Source of the DNA: Microcaldota archaeon
GTDB lineage: Archaea; Micrarchaeota; Micrarchaeia; Micrarchaeales; CABMGC01
Length of the DNA stretch: 59,566 nucleotides
Assembly: GCA_021817125.1 (NCBI GenBank)
Contig: JAKAWC010000001.1
Span: 76,327-135,892 of the forward strand
Direction of reading: 5' to 3'
A program made the translations under genes and the position numbers. How positions within the stretch are numbered: the first letter of the stretch is position 1; each line of letters starts with the position of its first letter. Of this stretch, positions 1 through 8,528 are shown in pieces. The notes under the pieces are model-generated. The model was not told the DNA's origin. It saw only the letters and a list, made by a program, of their open reading frames with translations, and made no database searches.

Positions 1-2
1 AC

Positions 3-2132
3 AATGCCCGCCACGTCCCGAAGGTAAGCGAGCACATGCGCGAATTCGGTGAATGTTATGAAAACGACATACTCTACTGGAAGCGCTACCTGATAGACAA
101 AAAAGTCTCCCCTCTGTCGCCGGTCCGCCTGATAGCGGATAAGGATGGTGCTGACCTCGTAGTCAGGGAGATAGGGAATGCCAGCGGCGCCGATGCGACG
201 CTGAGCCACATATGCTTTGATATCGAAACATACAATCCCCAGCAGGCGCCTAGGCCAGATAAAGATCCTGTACTCATGATAAGCTACGCAAACGACGGCA
301 ACCGCGGCGTGCTCACGACCAAGAAGATTGCCAAGAGCTTTGTCAAGGTATATGAGAATGAGGCTCAGCTGATTAATGCATTTCAGGAGCTCGTGAAGTC
401 GCTGGACGCTGATGCAATCGTTGGCTACAACTCCTCAAACTTTGACATTCCCTACCTCCTCGAGCGCGCCAAGACGTTGGGGATAGAGTTCACGCTCTCG
501 AGATATGGTGACGAGACCCGGAAAGAGCCTCACGGCCTCATAGAGTTCGTGAAGATGCCCGGCAGGATAAACGTCGACATCTACAATGTGGTCAAATTTA
601 TTTCCATAGTAGGGGCATCGGAGAAGCTGATCAGGGTCAACAGCTTCAAGCTCGGCGAGATATATGAAGCGGTGACTGGTTCTAACAAGAAGATGGTGGA
701 AAAGCAGAACATCTGGCAGATGTGGGACGGCAGCGACGAAGAGCGCAACACCCTGGCAGAGTATTCACTGGACGACTCGATATCGTTGGACGAGCTCTAC
801 AACTTCTTCATCCCGCTCGAGGTCGAGGTTGCGAAGATAACAGGCACAACGCTAGGTGAGGCGTGCATCTCCACAACGGGGCAGCTCGTCGAGTACCTGT
901 TGATGAGGCACGCCAAACTCAGCAACGAATTGATACCTAACAAGCCAGACATTGAGGAGATAGACACAAGGCTGGAGAACCCGATAGTTGGTGCATACGT
1001 CAAGACACCCGAGGCCGGCATCTATGACAATATAGCGGTCTTCGACTTCCGCGGCCTGTATCCATCGATAATAATCACCTACAACATCGACCCCGGCACG
1101 CTGGCGCAGGGCGATGAAGAGGCATTCGTGGCGCCTGACGGCACGAGGTTCAGAAAGGACAGGCCTGGCATAACGCCTACTGTGCTGAGGATGCTGATAA
1201 ACGAACGAGCTGAGGTCAAGAAGGCGTACAAGAAAGATCCCGACAACAAAGCGCTGGCTGCGAGGTCGTCGGCCCTCAAGGTAATAGCCAACTCCTTCTA
1301 CGGTTATCTCGGATACGCCAGGTCGAGGTGGTACTCGCGGGCGAGCGCCGCTGCAGTCACTGCGTTTGGACGTTCCTACATCGCAAAGACGATGGATGAG
1401 GCGGAGAAGTCTGGCTTCAAGGTCCTGTACGGCGATACTGATAGCATTTTCCTGCTAATGGAAGGCAGAGGCAAAGACGATGTCCTCGCGTTCCTGAAGA
1501 AGATGAACGGCATACTGCCCGAAACGATGGAGCTGGAGCTCGAGGATTTCTACACGCGCGGCGTATTCGTCGGCAAGCGCGGTGCATCTGAGAATGGCAC
1601 AGGAGCGAAGAAGAAGTACGCGCTGCTGTCCGAGCACGGTAGGATAAAGATACGCGGCTTCGAACTCGTGCGTAGGGACTGGTCTTTCGTGGCCAGGAAT
1701 ACACAAAAGCGCGTCCTTGAGACCATACTCAAAGATGGCAGCAAGGAGAAGGCCGTCAAGATAGTGAAAGACGTGATATCTGATCTCAGGGGAGGCAACG
1801 TGCCTATCAAGGATCTTACTATCTTCACACAGATAAGGAAGAAGCTCTCGGCTTATGACATCATCTCTCCCGAAGTGTCCGCAGCGAAGAAGGCCATCGA
1901 GCGCAAGCAGAAGAAACGGGAGGATCTGGAGTTTGCAGTCATCGGCTATGTCGTGACCAAGAGCGGCAGCAGCATATCCGACAAGGCGGAGCTCGCAGAA
2001 TTTGCACAGGACTACGACCCAGAATACTACATACAACGTCAGGTGGTCCCAGCGACGATGAAGATACTCAAAGAGCTTGGCGTGAGCGAGGAGGAACTCA
2101 GGAACGTCGGCTCGCAGAAGAGGTTGATGTGA
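3..2132 (+). CDS. polB: Family B DNA polymerase, 5'-truncated by the window edge
   Basis: Replicative or repair DNA polymerase with 3'-5' proofreading. The frame is open to base 3, upstream of the first ATG at 36, and reads like the domain that precedes the exonuclease, so the true start lies outside the window. Exonuclease motifs are visible: Exo I FDIETY near residue 82 of the ATG-started protein, Exo II YNSSNFDIPYL, and Exo III YSLDDSISLDEL. Polymerase motifs follow in order: DFRGLYPS (motif A), KVIANSFYGYLGY (motif B) and YGDTDS (motif C), then a thumb domain. All catalytic acidic residues are present, so the enzyme should be active. The stop codon overlaps the start of the methionine aminopeptidase gene (TGATG), which implies co-transcription. 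Confidence 0.96.
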   Translation, partial: NARHVPKVSEHMREFGECYENDILYWKRYLIDKKVSPLSPVRLIADKDGADLVVREIGNASGADATLSHICFDIETYNPQQAPRPDKDPVLMISYANDGNRGVLTTKKIAKSFVKVYENEAQLINAFQELVKSLDADAIVGYNSSNFDIPYLLERAKTLGIEFTLSRYGDETRKEPHGLIEFVKMPGRINVDIYNVVKFISIVGASEKLIRVNSFKLGEIYEAVTGSNKKMVEKQNIWQMWDGSDEERNTLAEYSLDDSISLDELYNFFIPLEVEVAKITGTTLGEACISTTGQLVEYLLMRHAKLSNELIPNKPDIEEIDTRLENPIVGAYVKTPEAGIYDNIAVFDFRGLYPSIIITYNIDPGTLAQGDEEAFVAPDGTRFRKDRPGITPTVLRMLINERAEVKKAYKKDPDNKALAARSSALKVIANSFYGYLGYARSRWYSRASAAAVTAFGRSYIAKTMDEAEKSGFKVLYGDTDSIFLLMEGRGKDDVLAFLKKMNGILPETMELELEDFYTRGVFVGKRGASENGTGAKKKYALLSEHGRIKIRGFELVRRDWSFVARNTQKRVLETILKDGSKEKAVKIVKDVISDLRGGNVPIKDLTIFTQIRKKLSAYDIISPEVSAAKKAIERKQKKREDLEFAVIGYVVTKSGSSISDKAELAEFAQDYDPEYYIQRQVVPATMKILKELGVSEEELRNVGSQKRLM

Positions 2133-3037
2133 TGGAAGACATGCGCGATTACAACTACGATATAATAAAGGAGGTCGGCAGCGTTTCGTATGCGGCTCTG
2201 CAGTATGGGAAGGGCTTGGTAAAAGAGGGTAAAGGTCTGCTCGAGACCGCGGATGCTATCGAAAAGTTCATAATTGGCAAGGGATTCGACCTCGCCTTTC
2301 CGGTTAACCTCTCGATAAACGAGAGAGCCGCGCACTACACCCCAACTGTTGATGATTCAACCGTGTTTACTGGCAACGATGTAGTGAAGCTGGACGTAGG
2401 TGCAAGGAAGGGCGACTATCTCGGTGACTGCGCGCTTACCGTGGATCTGACAGGCAAGCATGCAAGACTCCTTGAGGCAAGCTCTCTCGCACTCGACAAC
2501 GCGATAAGCTTGGTGAAAGCAGGCAGGAAGCTCTGCGAGATAGGCAGGGAGGTTGAGAAGACAGCGAAGCCGATGGGATTCAACCCGATCCGCAACCTCG
2601 GAGGCCACGGTGTGGAGCGCGACAACCTGCACGCGTCGATATTCATACCAAATTACGACAACGGCGACGACACCGAACTCGAGGAGGGCCAGGTGATCGC
2701 CATCGAGACCTTCCTGACGGATGGTGACGGCGAGGTTCACGACGGAGACATAGTGCAAATCTTCCAGAAGCACGGCGAAGCAAACGTCAGATCTCCGGAC
2801 ACCCGGAAGATATCCCAATTCATAGACTCGCATTATTCGACCAACCCGTTCGCCATGCGGTGGCTGATCCGCGAGTTCAAATCGGAGTTTGCCGTGAAGA
2901 AGGCGCTCAACGACCTCTATGCGACCGGTGCGCTCGAGGCATACCCCATACTCCTGGAGCATAGCGGCGGCCAGGTGACGCAGACCGAGAAGGAGATGAT
3001 TGTGGAGAAGGACGGCTGTACGATAGTGACGAAGTAG
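2132..3037 (+). CDS. map: Methionine aminopeptidase, type II (archaeal)
   Basis: Removes the initiator methionine from nascent proteins. The family's metal-binding pattern is readable: His in NERAAHYTP, Asp in VVKLDVGARKGDYLGD (two ligands eleven residues apart), His in LGGHGVERDNLHAS, Glu in IAIETFLTDGDGEV, and a last Glu near the C-terminus (QTEKEM). The length of about 301 residues and the insert between the second and third ligand fit the type II archaeal/eukaryotic class. The start is ATG 2132 inside TGATG with the polB stop; a GTG at 2129 and an ATG at 2141 are alternatives. The overlap suggests translational coupling to polB. Confidence 0.95.
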   Translation: MEDMRDYNYDIIKEVGSVSYAALQYGKGLVKEGKGLLETADAIEKFIIGKGFDLAFPVNLSINERAAHYTPTVDDSTVFTGNDVVKLDVGARKGDYLGDCALTVDLTGKHARLLEASSLALDNAISLVKAGRKLCEIGREVEKTAKPMGFNPIRNLGGHGVERDNLHASIFIPNYDNGDDTELEEGQVIAIETFLTDGDGEVHDGDIVQIFQKHGEANVRSPDTRKISQFIDSHYSTNPFAMRWLIREFKSEFAVKKALNDLYATGALEAYPILLEHSGGQVTQTEKEMIVEKDGCTIVTK

Positions 3038-3045
3038 GCTCCTGA

Positions 3046-3057
3046 AGGTATAAATAC
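3046..3057 (+). promoter_or_regulatory. TATA box
   Basis: GGTATAAATACTC lies just after the map stop and about 45 bases before the ATG at 3096. It is a canonical archaeal TATA element and marks a new transcription unit after polB-map, with an expected leader of roughly 20 nt. Confidence 0.6.
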
Positions 3058-3095
3058 TCTTTACGCATACGCTTTACTTGGACTAGTGGGAGCGC

Positions 3096-3692
3096 ATGGA
3101 TCTCTGGAACACGTTCGAGAATGCAAAGCAGGTACCAGACTTCTCGAAGAGCAGGCAACAGATAAGAGTAAGGAACAGGATAGATACATCGCTGGACAAG
3201 ATAGAGTATGCGAACAGGGAGCTGCAGCTTGCGGAGGCGGCGACGTTCACCTACTCCGATGAGAAGAGGTACATCAGCGCGAGCAACGTGACCTTCGAAC
3301 TGCTGGTCTCGGTCTACGATGTAAACTCAAGGACGATGCTCGCGATGCGGCTTGCGCAGCCTATGTCCGAAGATGAGCTCAAAGCGATAAAGGCGTTTGT
3401 GCTCAGGCGCAGGAACCCAAATATCGAGACGCGCCTGATAGGGATGCAGAGCAGCGGCACAAACATCAGTGCGATGCTCTTTTCGGCAAACCAGATCCGA
3501 AAGGCGGTCGGCGGGAACCTGATGGAGGTCGACCTCTTCGGGGGCAACGTGAGGCACATTGCATTCGACACGAGGACGGGGCTCTCCTACGACCTGCTCA
3601 TGCAGAACAAGATATACGGTCCACACGAGTTGGAGAACGCCCTGACCTGGGCGGAGTTCGCCACCAAGGTGTCAAAGCTTAAGTTCGTGTAG
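3096..3692 (+). CDS. Conserved-looking hypothetical protein, 198 aa
   Basis: I do not recognise the family. The N-terminal 70 residues are charged and probably helical (TSLDKIEYANRELQLAEAA). Residues about 65 to 198 look like a mixed alpha/beta soluble domain (VTFELLVSVYDVNSRTM, NIETRLIGMQSSG). There is no signal peptide or membrane segment. It has its own TATA box and ends convergently with thpR, the two stop ends overlapping by 21 bases. Codon use matches the neighbouring core genes, which supports a real gene. Confidence 0.75.
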   Translation: MDLWNTFENAKQVPDFSKSRQQIRVRNRIDTSLDKIEYANRELQLAEAATFTYSDEKRYISASNVTFELLVSVYDVNSRTMLAMRLAQPMSEDELKAIKAFVLRRRNPNIETRLIGMQSSGTNISAMLFSANQIRKAVGGNLMEVDLFGGNVRHIAFDTRTGLSYDLLMQNKIYGPHELENALTWAEFATKVSKLKFV

Positions 3693-4211
3693 GGTGCTGT
3701 ATACCGGCCCCTCGCCAGTCAGCACGCTCTGCTTCAACAGTACCTTGCTGACCCCGAAGCTCCCAAAATCGCGCTCGCTATACCTCTGGAGAAGTTCAAG
3801 CACTTTGTATTTGTTGGCGTCGCTCTTGACCCTTGCGATTGTTATGTGTGGAACGAAGGCCTCCTTCTGAAGACGAAGCTTGTGTTCGACAAGCCTCTCG
3901 GCGACCTTCCTGTGCAGTTCCATGCACTCTTCCGCCCCTCCAGCTATCTTGGCAAATATCACCTTGATGTACTCGGGGGTAAAGCACGATAGCCCCTTCG
4001 CCCGGATATCGAATGGCCTGAAACTCACCTCCGACAGCGCGGCCTTCGCTTCCGCAACCGCCATCTCATCGAGCTCTCCCAGGAACTCTATGGTCACGTG
4101 CACGGCTTCGTCCCTGACCAATGTCGTTCCCCTGCCTTCCAGGAGTCCAGCGACCTCATGGATGCGCATTTTAACCTCGGCTGGAACCTCAACCGCTATA
4201 AACACTCTCAT
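3672..4211 (-). CDS. thpR: RNA 2',3'-cyclic 3'-phosphodiesterase (LigT/2H family)
   Basis: A 2H phosphoesterase that opens 2',3'-cyclic phosphate ends on RNA, linked in archaea to tRNA end processing. Both signature H-x-T/S motifs are present: VHVTIEFLGEL near residue 43 and PHITIARVK near residue 127. The length of 179 aa is usual for the family. The ATG at 4211 sits about 26 bases from a minus-strand TATA element (4232-4244), so the mRNA is probably leaderless. Confidence 0.92.
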   Translation of the reverse strand: MRVFIAVEVPAEVKMRIHEVAGLLEGRGTTLVRDEAVHVTIEFLGELDEMAVAEAKAALSEVSFRPFDIRAKGLSCFTPEYIKVIFAKIAGGAEECMELHRKVAERLVEHKLRLQKEAFVPHITIARVKSDANKYKVLELLQRYSERDFGSFGVSKVLLKQSVLTGEGPVYSTLHELKL

Positions 4212-4213
4212 GC

Positions 4214-4244
4214 AATATAACTAAAGAATTCCAGGCTATTAAAA
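4214..4244. promoter_or_regulatory. Interlaced divergent TATA elements
   Basis: The 43 bases between thpR (minus) and the OB-fold gene (plus) hold two TATA-like elements. One at 4232-4244 reads CCTTTTAATAGCC on the minus strand and is placed for thpR. One at 4216-4222 (TATAACT) on the plus strand is placed for the gene at 4255. Each promoter lies on the far side of the other, so polymerase at one could exclude the other. Confidence 0.4.
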
Positions 4245-4254
4245 GGTATGCAAA

Positions 4255-4584
4255 ATGCCTACGATTCAGGAGTTTTTGGACCTAGACCTAAGGGTTGGCA
4301 GGATTGTCGAAGTGGAAGACCACGCTACGGCAAGGAAGCCCATGTACAAGCTCACCATAGACCTCGGCCCGGAGCTTGGGAGGAGGACGCTTGTTGCAGG
4401 GATAAAAGGCTTTTACACAAGGGATGAACTTCTTGGAAGGAAGATAATCGTGGTAGCGAACCTCGAACCAAAGTCAATAGCCGGGATAGTCTCGCAGGGT
4501 ATGCTGCTAGCTGCGGATCTGGGCGAAGGCATGTCGATTCTCAGCCCGGACAAGGACGTCCCAGAAGGGGCGAAGGTGCACTGA
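4255..4584 (+). CDS. tRNA-binding OB-fold protein (CsaA / MetRS C-terminal domain type)
   Basis: A stand-alone tRNA-binding domain of the EMAPII/Arc1p/CsaA kind. The start LDLDLRVGRIVEVEDH is the classical first OB strand, followed by KPMYKLTIDLG, RTLVAGI, VVANLEPKSIAGIVSQGMLLAA and a C-terminal lid. All 109 residues are this domain. In archaea such proteins act either as the separate beta partner of methionyl-tRNA synthetase or as a chaperone-like tRNA binder. The next gene begins immediately after the stop, so the two form an operon. Confidence 0.88.
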   Translation: MPTIQEFLDLDLRVGRIVEVEDHATARKPMYKLTIDLGPELGRRTLVAGIKGFYTRDELLGRKIIVVANLEPKSIAGIVSQGMLLAADLGEGMSILSPDKDVPEGAKVH

Positions 4585-5154
4585 ATGATAATCTGCATAA
4601 CGGGGATGCCTGGTTCTGGAAAGACCGAGCTCGCGCACATGCTTGCCGGTAAGGGCTTCAAGGTCATCGAGATGGGGGACCTTCTCCGGCAGGCGGTGCA
4701 GAAGGCAGGTCTCGACCCGATAGAAAAGAACGTCGGCGCATACGCGACCAAGCACAGGCAGGAGACCGGCAGAACCGAGATATTCGCCGTAGAAGCGGTG
4801 CCTCTTATAGAGAAGATGCACGGGAAGGACATAGTCATAGCAGGTGCAAGGAGCGAGAAGGAGATAGAGTACTTCAAGAAGGCGCTCAAGCACATGTTCA
4901 CCATAGCCATAGTCGCGTCTCCAGAGGTGAGGTTTAGGAGGCTCTCTGCGAGGGGCAGGTCGGATGACCATGTCTCCCTAGCGAACTTCAATGCCAGGGA
5001 CGAGAGAGAACGCGGGTACGGCATAGAGAGCGTCATAGCGGATGCCGATTACATAATATTTGCTGACGCAGAACGTGGCGTCCTAGAGATGAACGACGAG
5101 ATAAATGCGATCATAGCCGAGATAAGGGAGATAGAGAAAGGCTCCAAGAAATAG
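4585..5154 (+). CDS. P-loop nucleotide kinase, UPF0200 / dephospho-CoA kinase-like
   Basis: The N-terminus MIICITGMPGSGKTELA is a Walker A loop. EMGDLLRQ near residue 32, the lid-like RLSARGRSDDH and a terminal nucleotide-fold strand fit the nucleoside monophosphate kinase superfamily as seen in archaeal UPF0200 proteins, which are often annotated as dephospho-CoA kinase-like. The substrate cannot be read from sequence. It starts one base after the OB-fold gene's stop, so the two are translationally linked. Length 189 aa is typical. Confidence 0.8.
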   Translation: MIICITGMPGSGKTELAHMLAGKGFKVIEMGDLLRQAVQKAGLDPIEKNVGAYATKHRQETGRTEIFAVEAVPLIEKMHGKDIVIAGARSEKEIEYFKKALKHMFTIAIVASPEVRFRRLSARGRSDDHVSLANFNARDERERGYGIESVIADADYIIFADAERGVLEMNDEINAIIAEIREIEKGSKK

Positions 5155-5198
5155 CAATCTTATTAATTCTACTTACCAAATACCTTCTAAGTGGTCCG

Positions 5199-6035
5199 GT
5201 GAAGGGATACCAGTTCTTTATTGTGATGGGCATGCTTGTGGCAGTGATGGGCATCGCAGGCGCATCAGCGCTCCAGATAGCAGGTCCGATATCCGCGTCA
5301 CTCACCAACGGCGGGGCCGTCTATCTCGGAAAGATAGGTCCGGGTCAGAGCTTCTACATCTCGGCATCGGCAGATACATACAATGCATCTGGATCGTACA
5401 TCAACATCGCCTGGGACACACTCAAGGCCACGCAGCTACCTGCCGGATGGTCGTCCCAGCGGTCGCCGCTGTACGCCGACCCGATGAAGATGAAGATCAA
5501 CGTGCCCCCAGACGCACCCAACGGTACGTACACGATAACGGTGCAGGCGGTAGACCTTCAGAATTACTCGAGAATCTCCAATGTCACATTCAACGCATAC
5601 ATTAATGTGACCCCAAACGTCTTCAGTCTTGGGGTGACCCCCACCTCGATAGCGACAGGCATAGGGCAACCGACCAACCTCTACATAACGATAAACAACA
5701 CCGGGGTCTCTGACAACCCGTTCGTCCTAAACGCATACGGTCTACCTGCATGGAACATATCGGACCAGGTCATCGCCCTCCATGGGTCGAAGAGCACATT
5801 CGTCTACCCCGTATACGTGAATGAGCCTGGCGTGTACAAGTTCAACCTCACGGTCAACTCCGGCTCGAGTCCGTTGATACAGAAATCCTACCGAGTTCAG
5901 ATGACTGCGAAGGCAAGCCTGGGCAATGACTACTCTGCCATCGGGCAGGGGGTGCTGCTCTCCCCGATAATATACGAACCGGCATATGCATTCATGTTCC
6001 TCCTTGGGAAGATATACCACATCATCGCAGGATAA
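5199..6035 (+). CDS. Secreted or surface beta-sandwich protein
   Basis: The GTG-started protein has a signal peptide (residues 1-25, hydrophobic core FFIVMGMLVAVMGIAGASA). The rest is Asn/Thr/Ser-rich with several N-x-S/T sequons, and reads as immunoglobulin-like or NPCBM-like beta-sandwich repeats, for example INVPPDAPNGTYTITVQAVD near residue 107 and ITINNTGVSDNPF near 166. A weakly hydrophobic C-terminal stretch may anchor it. A TATA-like TTATTAAT at 5159-5166 precedes it. It is probably an envelope protein; no specific family is recognised. Confidence 0.8.
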   Translation: MKGYQFFIVMGMLVAVMGIAGASALQIAGPISASLTNGGAVYLGKIGPGQSFYISASADTYNASGSYINIAWDTLKATQLPAGWSSQRSPLYADPMKMKINVPPDAPNGTYTITVQAVDLQNYSRISNVTFNAYINVTPNVFSLGVTPTSIATGIGQPTNLYITINNTGVSDNPFVLNAYGLPAWNISDQVIALHGSKSTFVYPVYVNEPGVYKFNLTVNSGSSPLIQKSYRVQMTAKASLGNDYSAIGQGVLLSPIIYEPAYAFMFLLGKIYHIIAG

Positions 6036-6045
6036 CCGTGATCCA

Positions 6046-6738
6046 ATGCCTAAGAAGGAAGAGACCGAACACAGCAGTTTACTCTACATGAAGGTCTCGT
6101 CGCTCGAGGACCTATGCAGATATGTATGCAAGTTCGACTCCAGCGCCGGCAACCTGCTCCTATCGAAGGATAAGGGCGGGAGCAAGATCATCGCCATAGG
6201 CGAGCAGGTCGGCAACGCCATGGTCGCATATTACTTTCCGATGCAGGCGAAGACAAAGACGTTAAAGTACATCCCTGGCAACGGGCAGACAAAGGAAAGC
6301 GCCGAATTTGTAGAAAAAGCCGAGCACTCAGCAGGAGTCACCCTGATAAACATCATAGGCATAAACCTGCTGCCGTTCAGTGGTACGCCGAAGATAACGG
6401 ATAAAGACCTGTCCATGATGAACCTCGATACTTCAGATGACCTCATAAGGGCCGTGATAAAGAAGGCGATGGATACGGACAGGATGCCGGACGTCTACTG
6501 CATCGAACGCAAAGGGAAGCGATATCTCTGCGCTTTCGGCATCATAGAGGAGCTGGAGAACGATAGGAAACTATTTTATTACTCTCTTTTCAATAGTAAG
6601 ATGCAGGCCAGCTTTGCTAAGTACACTTACAGCGAGAACAGGCTTGAATTTACCCAAAGCATGGGGGACCATACCTCGATGTACGTGAAGATAATAAACC
6701 TCGCGGAACCGTTCCCATTCTTCAACATGCCCGAATAG
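6046..6738 (+). CDS. Hypothetical soluble protein, 230 aa, overlapping tRNA-Asn
   Basis: The family is not recognised. The start chosen is ATG 6046 (MPKKEETEHSS), ten bases after the preceding gene; an upstream in-frame ATG at 5986 lies inside that gene. The sequence looks like a globular alpha/beta protein with no membrane segments. The C-terminus EPFPFFNMPE runs into tRNA-Asn: the last ten bases of the CDS are the first ten of the tRNA, and the TAG stop is formed by tRNA bases 8-10. This gene and the tRNA therefore cannot both be produced intact from one processed transcript. Confidence 0.75.
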   Translation: MPKKEETEHSSLLYMKVSSLEDLCRYVCKFDSSAGNLLLSKDKGGSKIIAIGEQVGNAMVAYYFPMQAKTKTLKYIPGNGQTKESAEFVEKAEHSAGVTLINIIGINLLPFSGTPKITDKDLSMMNLDTSDDLIRAVIKKAMDTDRMPDVYCIERKGKRYLCAFGIIEELENDRKLFYYSLFNSKMQASFAKYTYSENRLEFTQSMGDHTSMYVKIINLAEPFPFFNMPE

Positions 6739-6800
6739 CTCAGTGGTAGAGCGGATGGCTGTTAACCATCAGGTCGAAGGTTCGATCCCTTCTTCGGGCG
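6729..6800 (+). tRNA. tRNA-Asn (GTT)
   Basis: The acceptor stem pairs GCCCGAA (6729-6735) with TTCGGGC (6793-6799). The anticodon stem is GATGG/CCATC around the loop CTGTTAA, giving anticodon GTT. The T-arm is GAAGGTTCGATCCCTTC and the discriminator base is G. There is no encoded CCA and no intron. Confidence 0.96.
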
Positions 6801-7015
6801 CTTAACGCTTTCAAGGAAGTAAGGTCCGCGTCCCCCTGCAACAAGATTCAGCTGGGCCAACCTGGTCGTACCGCAGATCCGGCCGTCATAGGCAACACAA
6901 CGATATCGCTGGACTGGCGAGGAAGTGCCCTTCAGGATGCAATCCATGGTTTCTTGCGAGCGGCAGCTCACGCTATCCGGCAAGGAAAAACAAAGAAAAA
7001 GAAAAAGAACAGGCT
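6801..7015. other. Gene-free, GC-rich stretch with hairpins; possible RNA
   Basis: No convincing reading frame is present on either strand. The DNA is GC-rich until 6983 and contains an imperfect hairpin CTTGC...GCAAG at about 6953-6984 with inner AGCG/CGCT pairing. It then becomes A-rich on the plus strand (6984-7010), which on the minus strand is a U-rich tract suitable as a terminator for the DUF5679 gene. A structured RNA is possible, but no known family is matched. Confidence 0.35.
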
Positions 7016-7156
7016 TTATCCGCCTATCTTGAACATCTTAGTGCCGCACTTCGGGCATGTGCCCGTAGTCGCCTTCTTTCCATTCTTCATGGTGACCGGC
7101 TTGGCATCCTTCATTTCTCTCTTCTCTTTGCACTTAACGCAATATGCTTCTACCAT
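7016..7156 (-). CDS. DUF5679-type small zinc-ribbon protein, 46 aa
   Basis: A 46-residue protein too short for a usual ORF cut-off. It has CxxC pairs at C6/C9 (AYCVKCKEKREMKDAKP) and C34/C37 (TGTCPKCGTKMFKIG), the layout of DUF5679 proteins found in archaea. Four cysteines should bind one zinc; the function is unknown. The ATG at 7156 lies about 38 bases after a minus-strand TATA element (CTTTTAATAACC, about 7188-7199). Downstream lies a U-rich tract. Confidence 0.88.
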   Translation of the reverse strand: MVEAYCVKCKEKREMKDAKPVTMKNGKKATTGTCPKCGTKMFKIGG

Positions 7157-7186
7157 TCTATCAGCTCAAGAGACATATTCGACGCT

Positions 7187-7258
7187 CGGTTATTAAAAGC
7201 TTATCGCTTACAGCTAATATTGGCAGAGCACAAACCGAAAGTGTGCGTCATATTTATA
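7187..7258. promoter_or_regulatory. Divergent promoter region
   Basis: This stretch separates DUF5679 (minus) from the first DUF4382 gene (plus). A minus-strand TATA element lies near 7188-7199. A plus-strand element, CATATTTATAAAAC, lies at 7248-7261, about 40 bases before ATG 7295. Confidence 0.45.
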
Positions 7259-7294
7259 AAACTTGCAAACCCGTTATATGTACTAGGGGATACA

Positions 7295-8452
7295 ATGAAC
7301 CAAACCATGAAGCTTGGCTTAGGGCTAGTCATAGTCCTGATACTTGCGGGACTCGCAGTTATGCTGATGAACAACGGCAAACCGGCATATAACAACGGAT
7401 ACAACAGCGGAAGCTATACTAACGCACCGGTCTTGCTTACAGACCCGGCCCAGGTGCCTACCGGCACTTCCGCGCTGCTCGTGACCTATTCGTCGTTGCA
7501 GGTGCATAGCGAGGGCGCCAGCGGATCTGGATGGGTGTCTGCGACAGGGAACGGCACGATAGACCTGCTCTCCGTGCAGAACTCCAGCCAGCTTATCGGG
7601 TTTGCAAACTTGAGCACAAATTCCACCATAAATCTAGCGCGATTGACGGTCACATCCGCAAAGATAACGATAAACGGCACCACGTACAATGTGACGCTGC
7701 CAAACTCGCAGGTGACCATAGCGGTAACCGGGCAGACGAAGATAAACCCGTCTGCAGGCGTGCTTCTTGACCTCGCGCCTGTCGTAACTGCGATATATAC
7801 TAAGAACACGACGACGTTTATGATGGCGCCATCAGCAAGGGCAACTGTAGTCTCTAGCACTAGTGTATCGGCAGATGCGCAGGTCGGCGCAAGGGTGGGC
7901 CTGAGTGCGTCGGAATCGGCCGACCTCCAAGAGTCGTCCCAAAACATATCTATAACGGCAGCATCCGTCGCAGTATCCGGAAACACAACGACGTTGTCGG
8001 TCACGGTAAAGGACAACTCAAATGCTAGTGCAACTCTCAACGAGCTGCTACTGTTCGGCAACGAGTCGGCCACAGTCACTGCTGTTGCAGGGGTCAACGC
8101 ATCCGTTAGCGGAGACATAAACGGTGCGCTTGACGGCGTGTCAGGTGAGCACGGCCACATCGGCGGCAACGCGATGGGCGTCGAGGATGTCGGAATCAAC
8201 ATCGAAGCGATGCATATGGTCGCGTTCTCCGTATCTGCGGGAGGATCGCTCGCGCTGCCATCTGCCGAGGCCGACTTTGAGGGAAGCGGCTATACCCTAA
8301 ACGCTGGCAACAGCACCACGCTGACGTTCTCGGGCACGATGAGCTATGGGAACGGTGCGTTCATCGCCAAGCTAGTAGCCGGAGCCCAGTACAAAGTCAC
8401 GGTGGTAGGCGAATCTGACGCGATGGCCACGACGACCGTGACAGCGACATAA
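7295..8452 (+). CDS. DUF4382-domain surface protein, copy 1
   Basis: The protein starts with a short positive segment and one hydrophobic helix (residues 5-26, LGLGLVIVLILAGLAVMLM), followed by a Thr/Ser/Asn-rich exterior. Residues about 50-180 match the DUF4382 pattern: a TDP start, LLVTYSSLQVHSEG with a later GWV, and a beta-sandwich continuation ITINGTTYNVTLP. The remaining 200 residues are beta-rich with many N-glycosylation sequons. Start ATG 7295 is chosen because an earlier in-frame ATG at 7220 lies upstream of the TATA element. A related gene follows directly, so this is a tandem duplication. Confidence 0.82.
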   Translation: MNQTMKLGLGLVIVLILAGLAVMLMNNGKPAYNNGYNSGSYTNAPVLLTDPAQVPTGTSALLVTYSSLQVHSEGASGSGWVSATGNGTIDLLSVQNSSQLIGFANLSTNSTINLARLTVTSAKITINGTTYNVTLPNSQVTIAVTGQTKINPSAGVLLDLAPVVTAIYTKNTTTFMMAPSARATVVSSTSVSADAQVGARVGLSASESADLQESSQNISITAASVAVSGNTTTLSVTVKDNSNASATLNELLLFGNESATVTAVAGVNASVSGDINGALDGVSGEHGHIGGNAMGVEDVGINIEAMHMVAFSVSAGGSLALPSAEADFEGSGYTLNAGNSTTLTFSGTMSYGNGAFIAKLVAGAQYKVTVVGESDAMATTTVTAT

Positions 8453-8465
8453 CCCTTCTTCCAAT

Positions 8466-8497
8466 AGCCATGTCCTCGCCGTCTCGGCGGGCATGGC
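8466..8497 (+). terminator. Long hairpin between the two DUF4382 genes
   Basis: GCCATG at 8466 pairs with CATGGC ending at 8497, with an inner CGCCG/CGGCG stem. It is followed by a T-containing tract (8500-8512). It can act as a transcription terminator for copy 1; the same T-rich stretch also contains the TATA-like element of copy 2. Confidence 0.5.
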
Positions 8498-8528
8498 AAA
8501 TGTTTTATTCTTGTAAGGTGCCTCCTTA

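Noticed and set aside
1455-2036. 193-codon open frame on the minus strand inside polB
   Set aside because: It is a shadow of polB, whose catalytic motifs are in the plus-strand frame; the composition is not protein-like.
6801-6983. Possible RNase P RNA in the gap after tRNA-Asn
   Set aside because: Fragments such as GAGGAAGT resemble the first conserved region, but the matching ACAGAA-type fifth region and a P4 helix could not be found in the right order.
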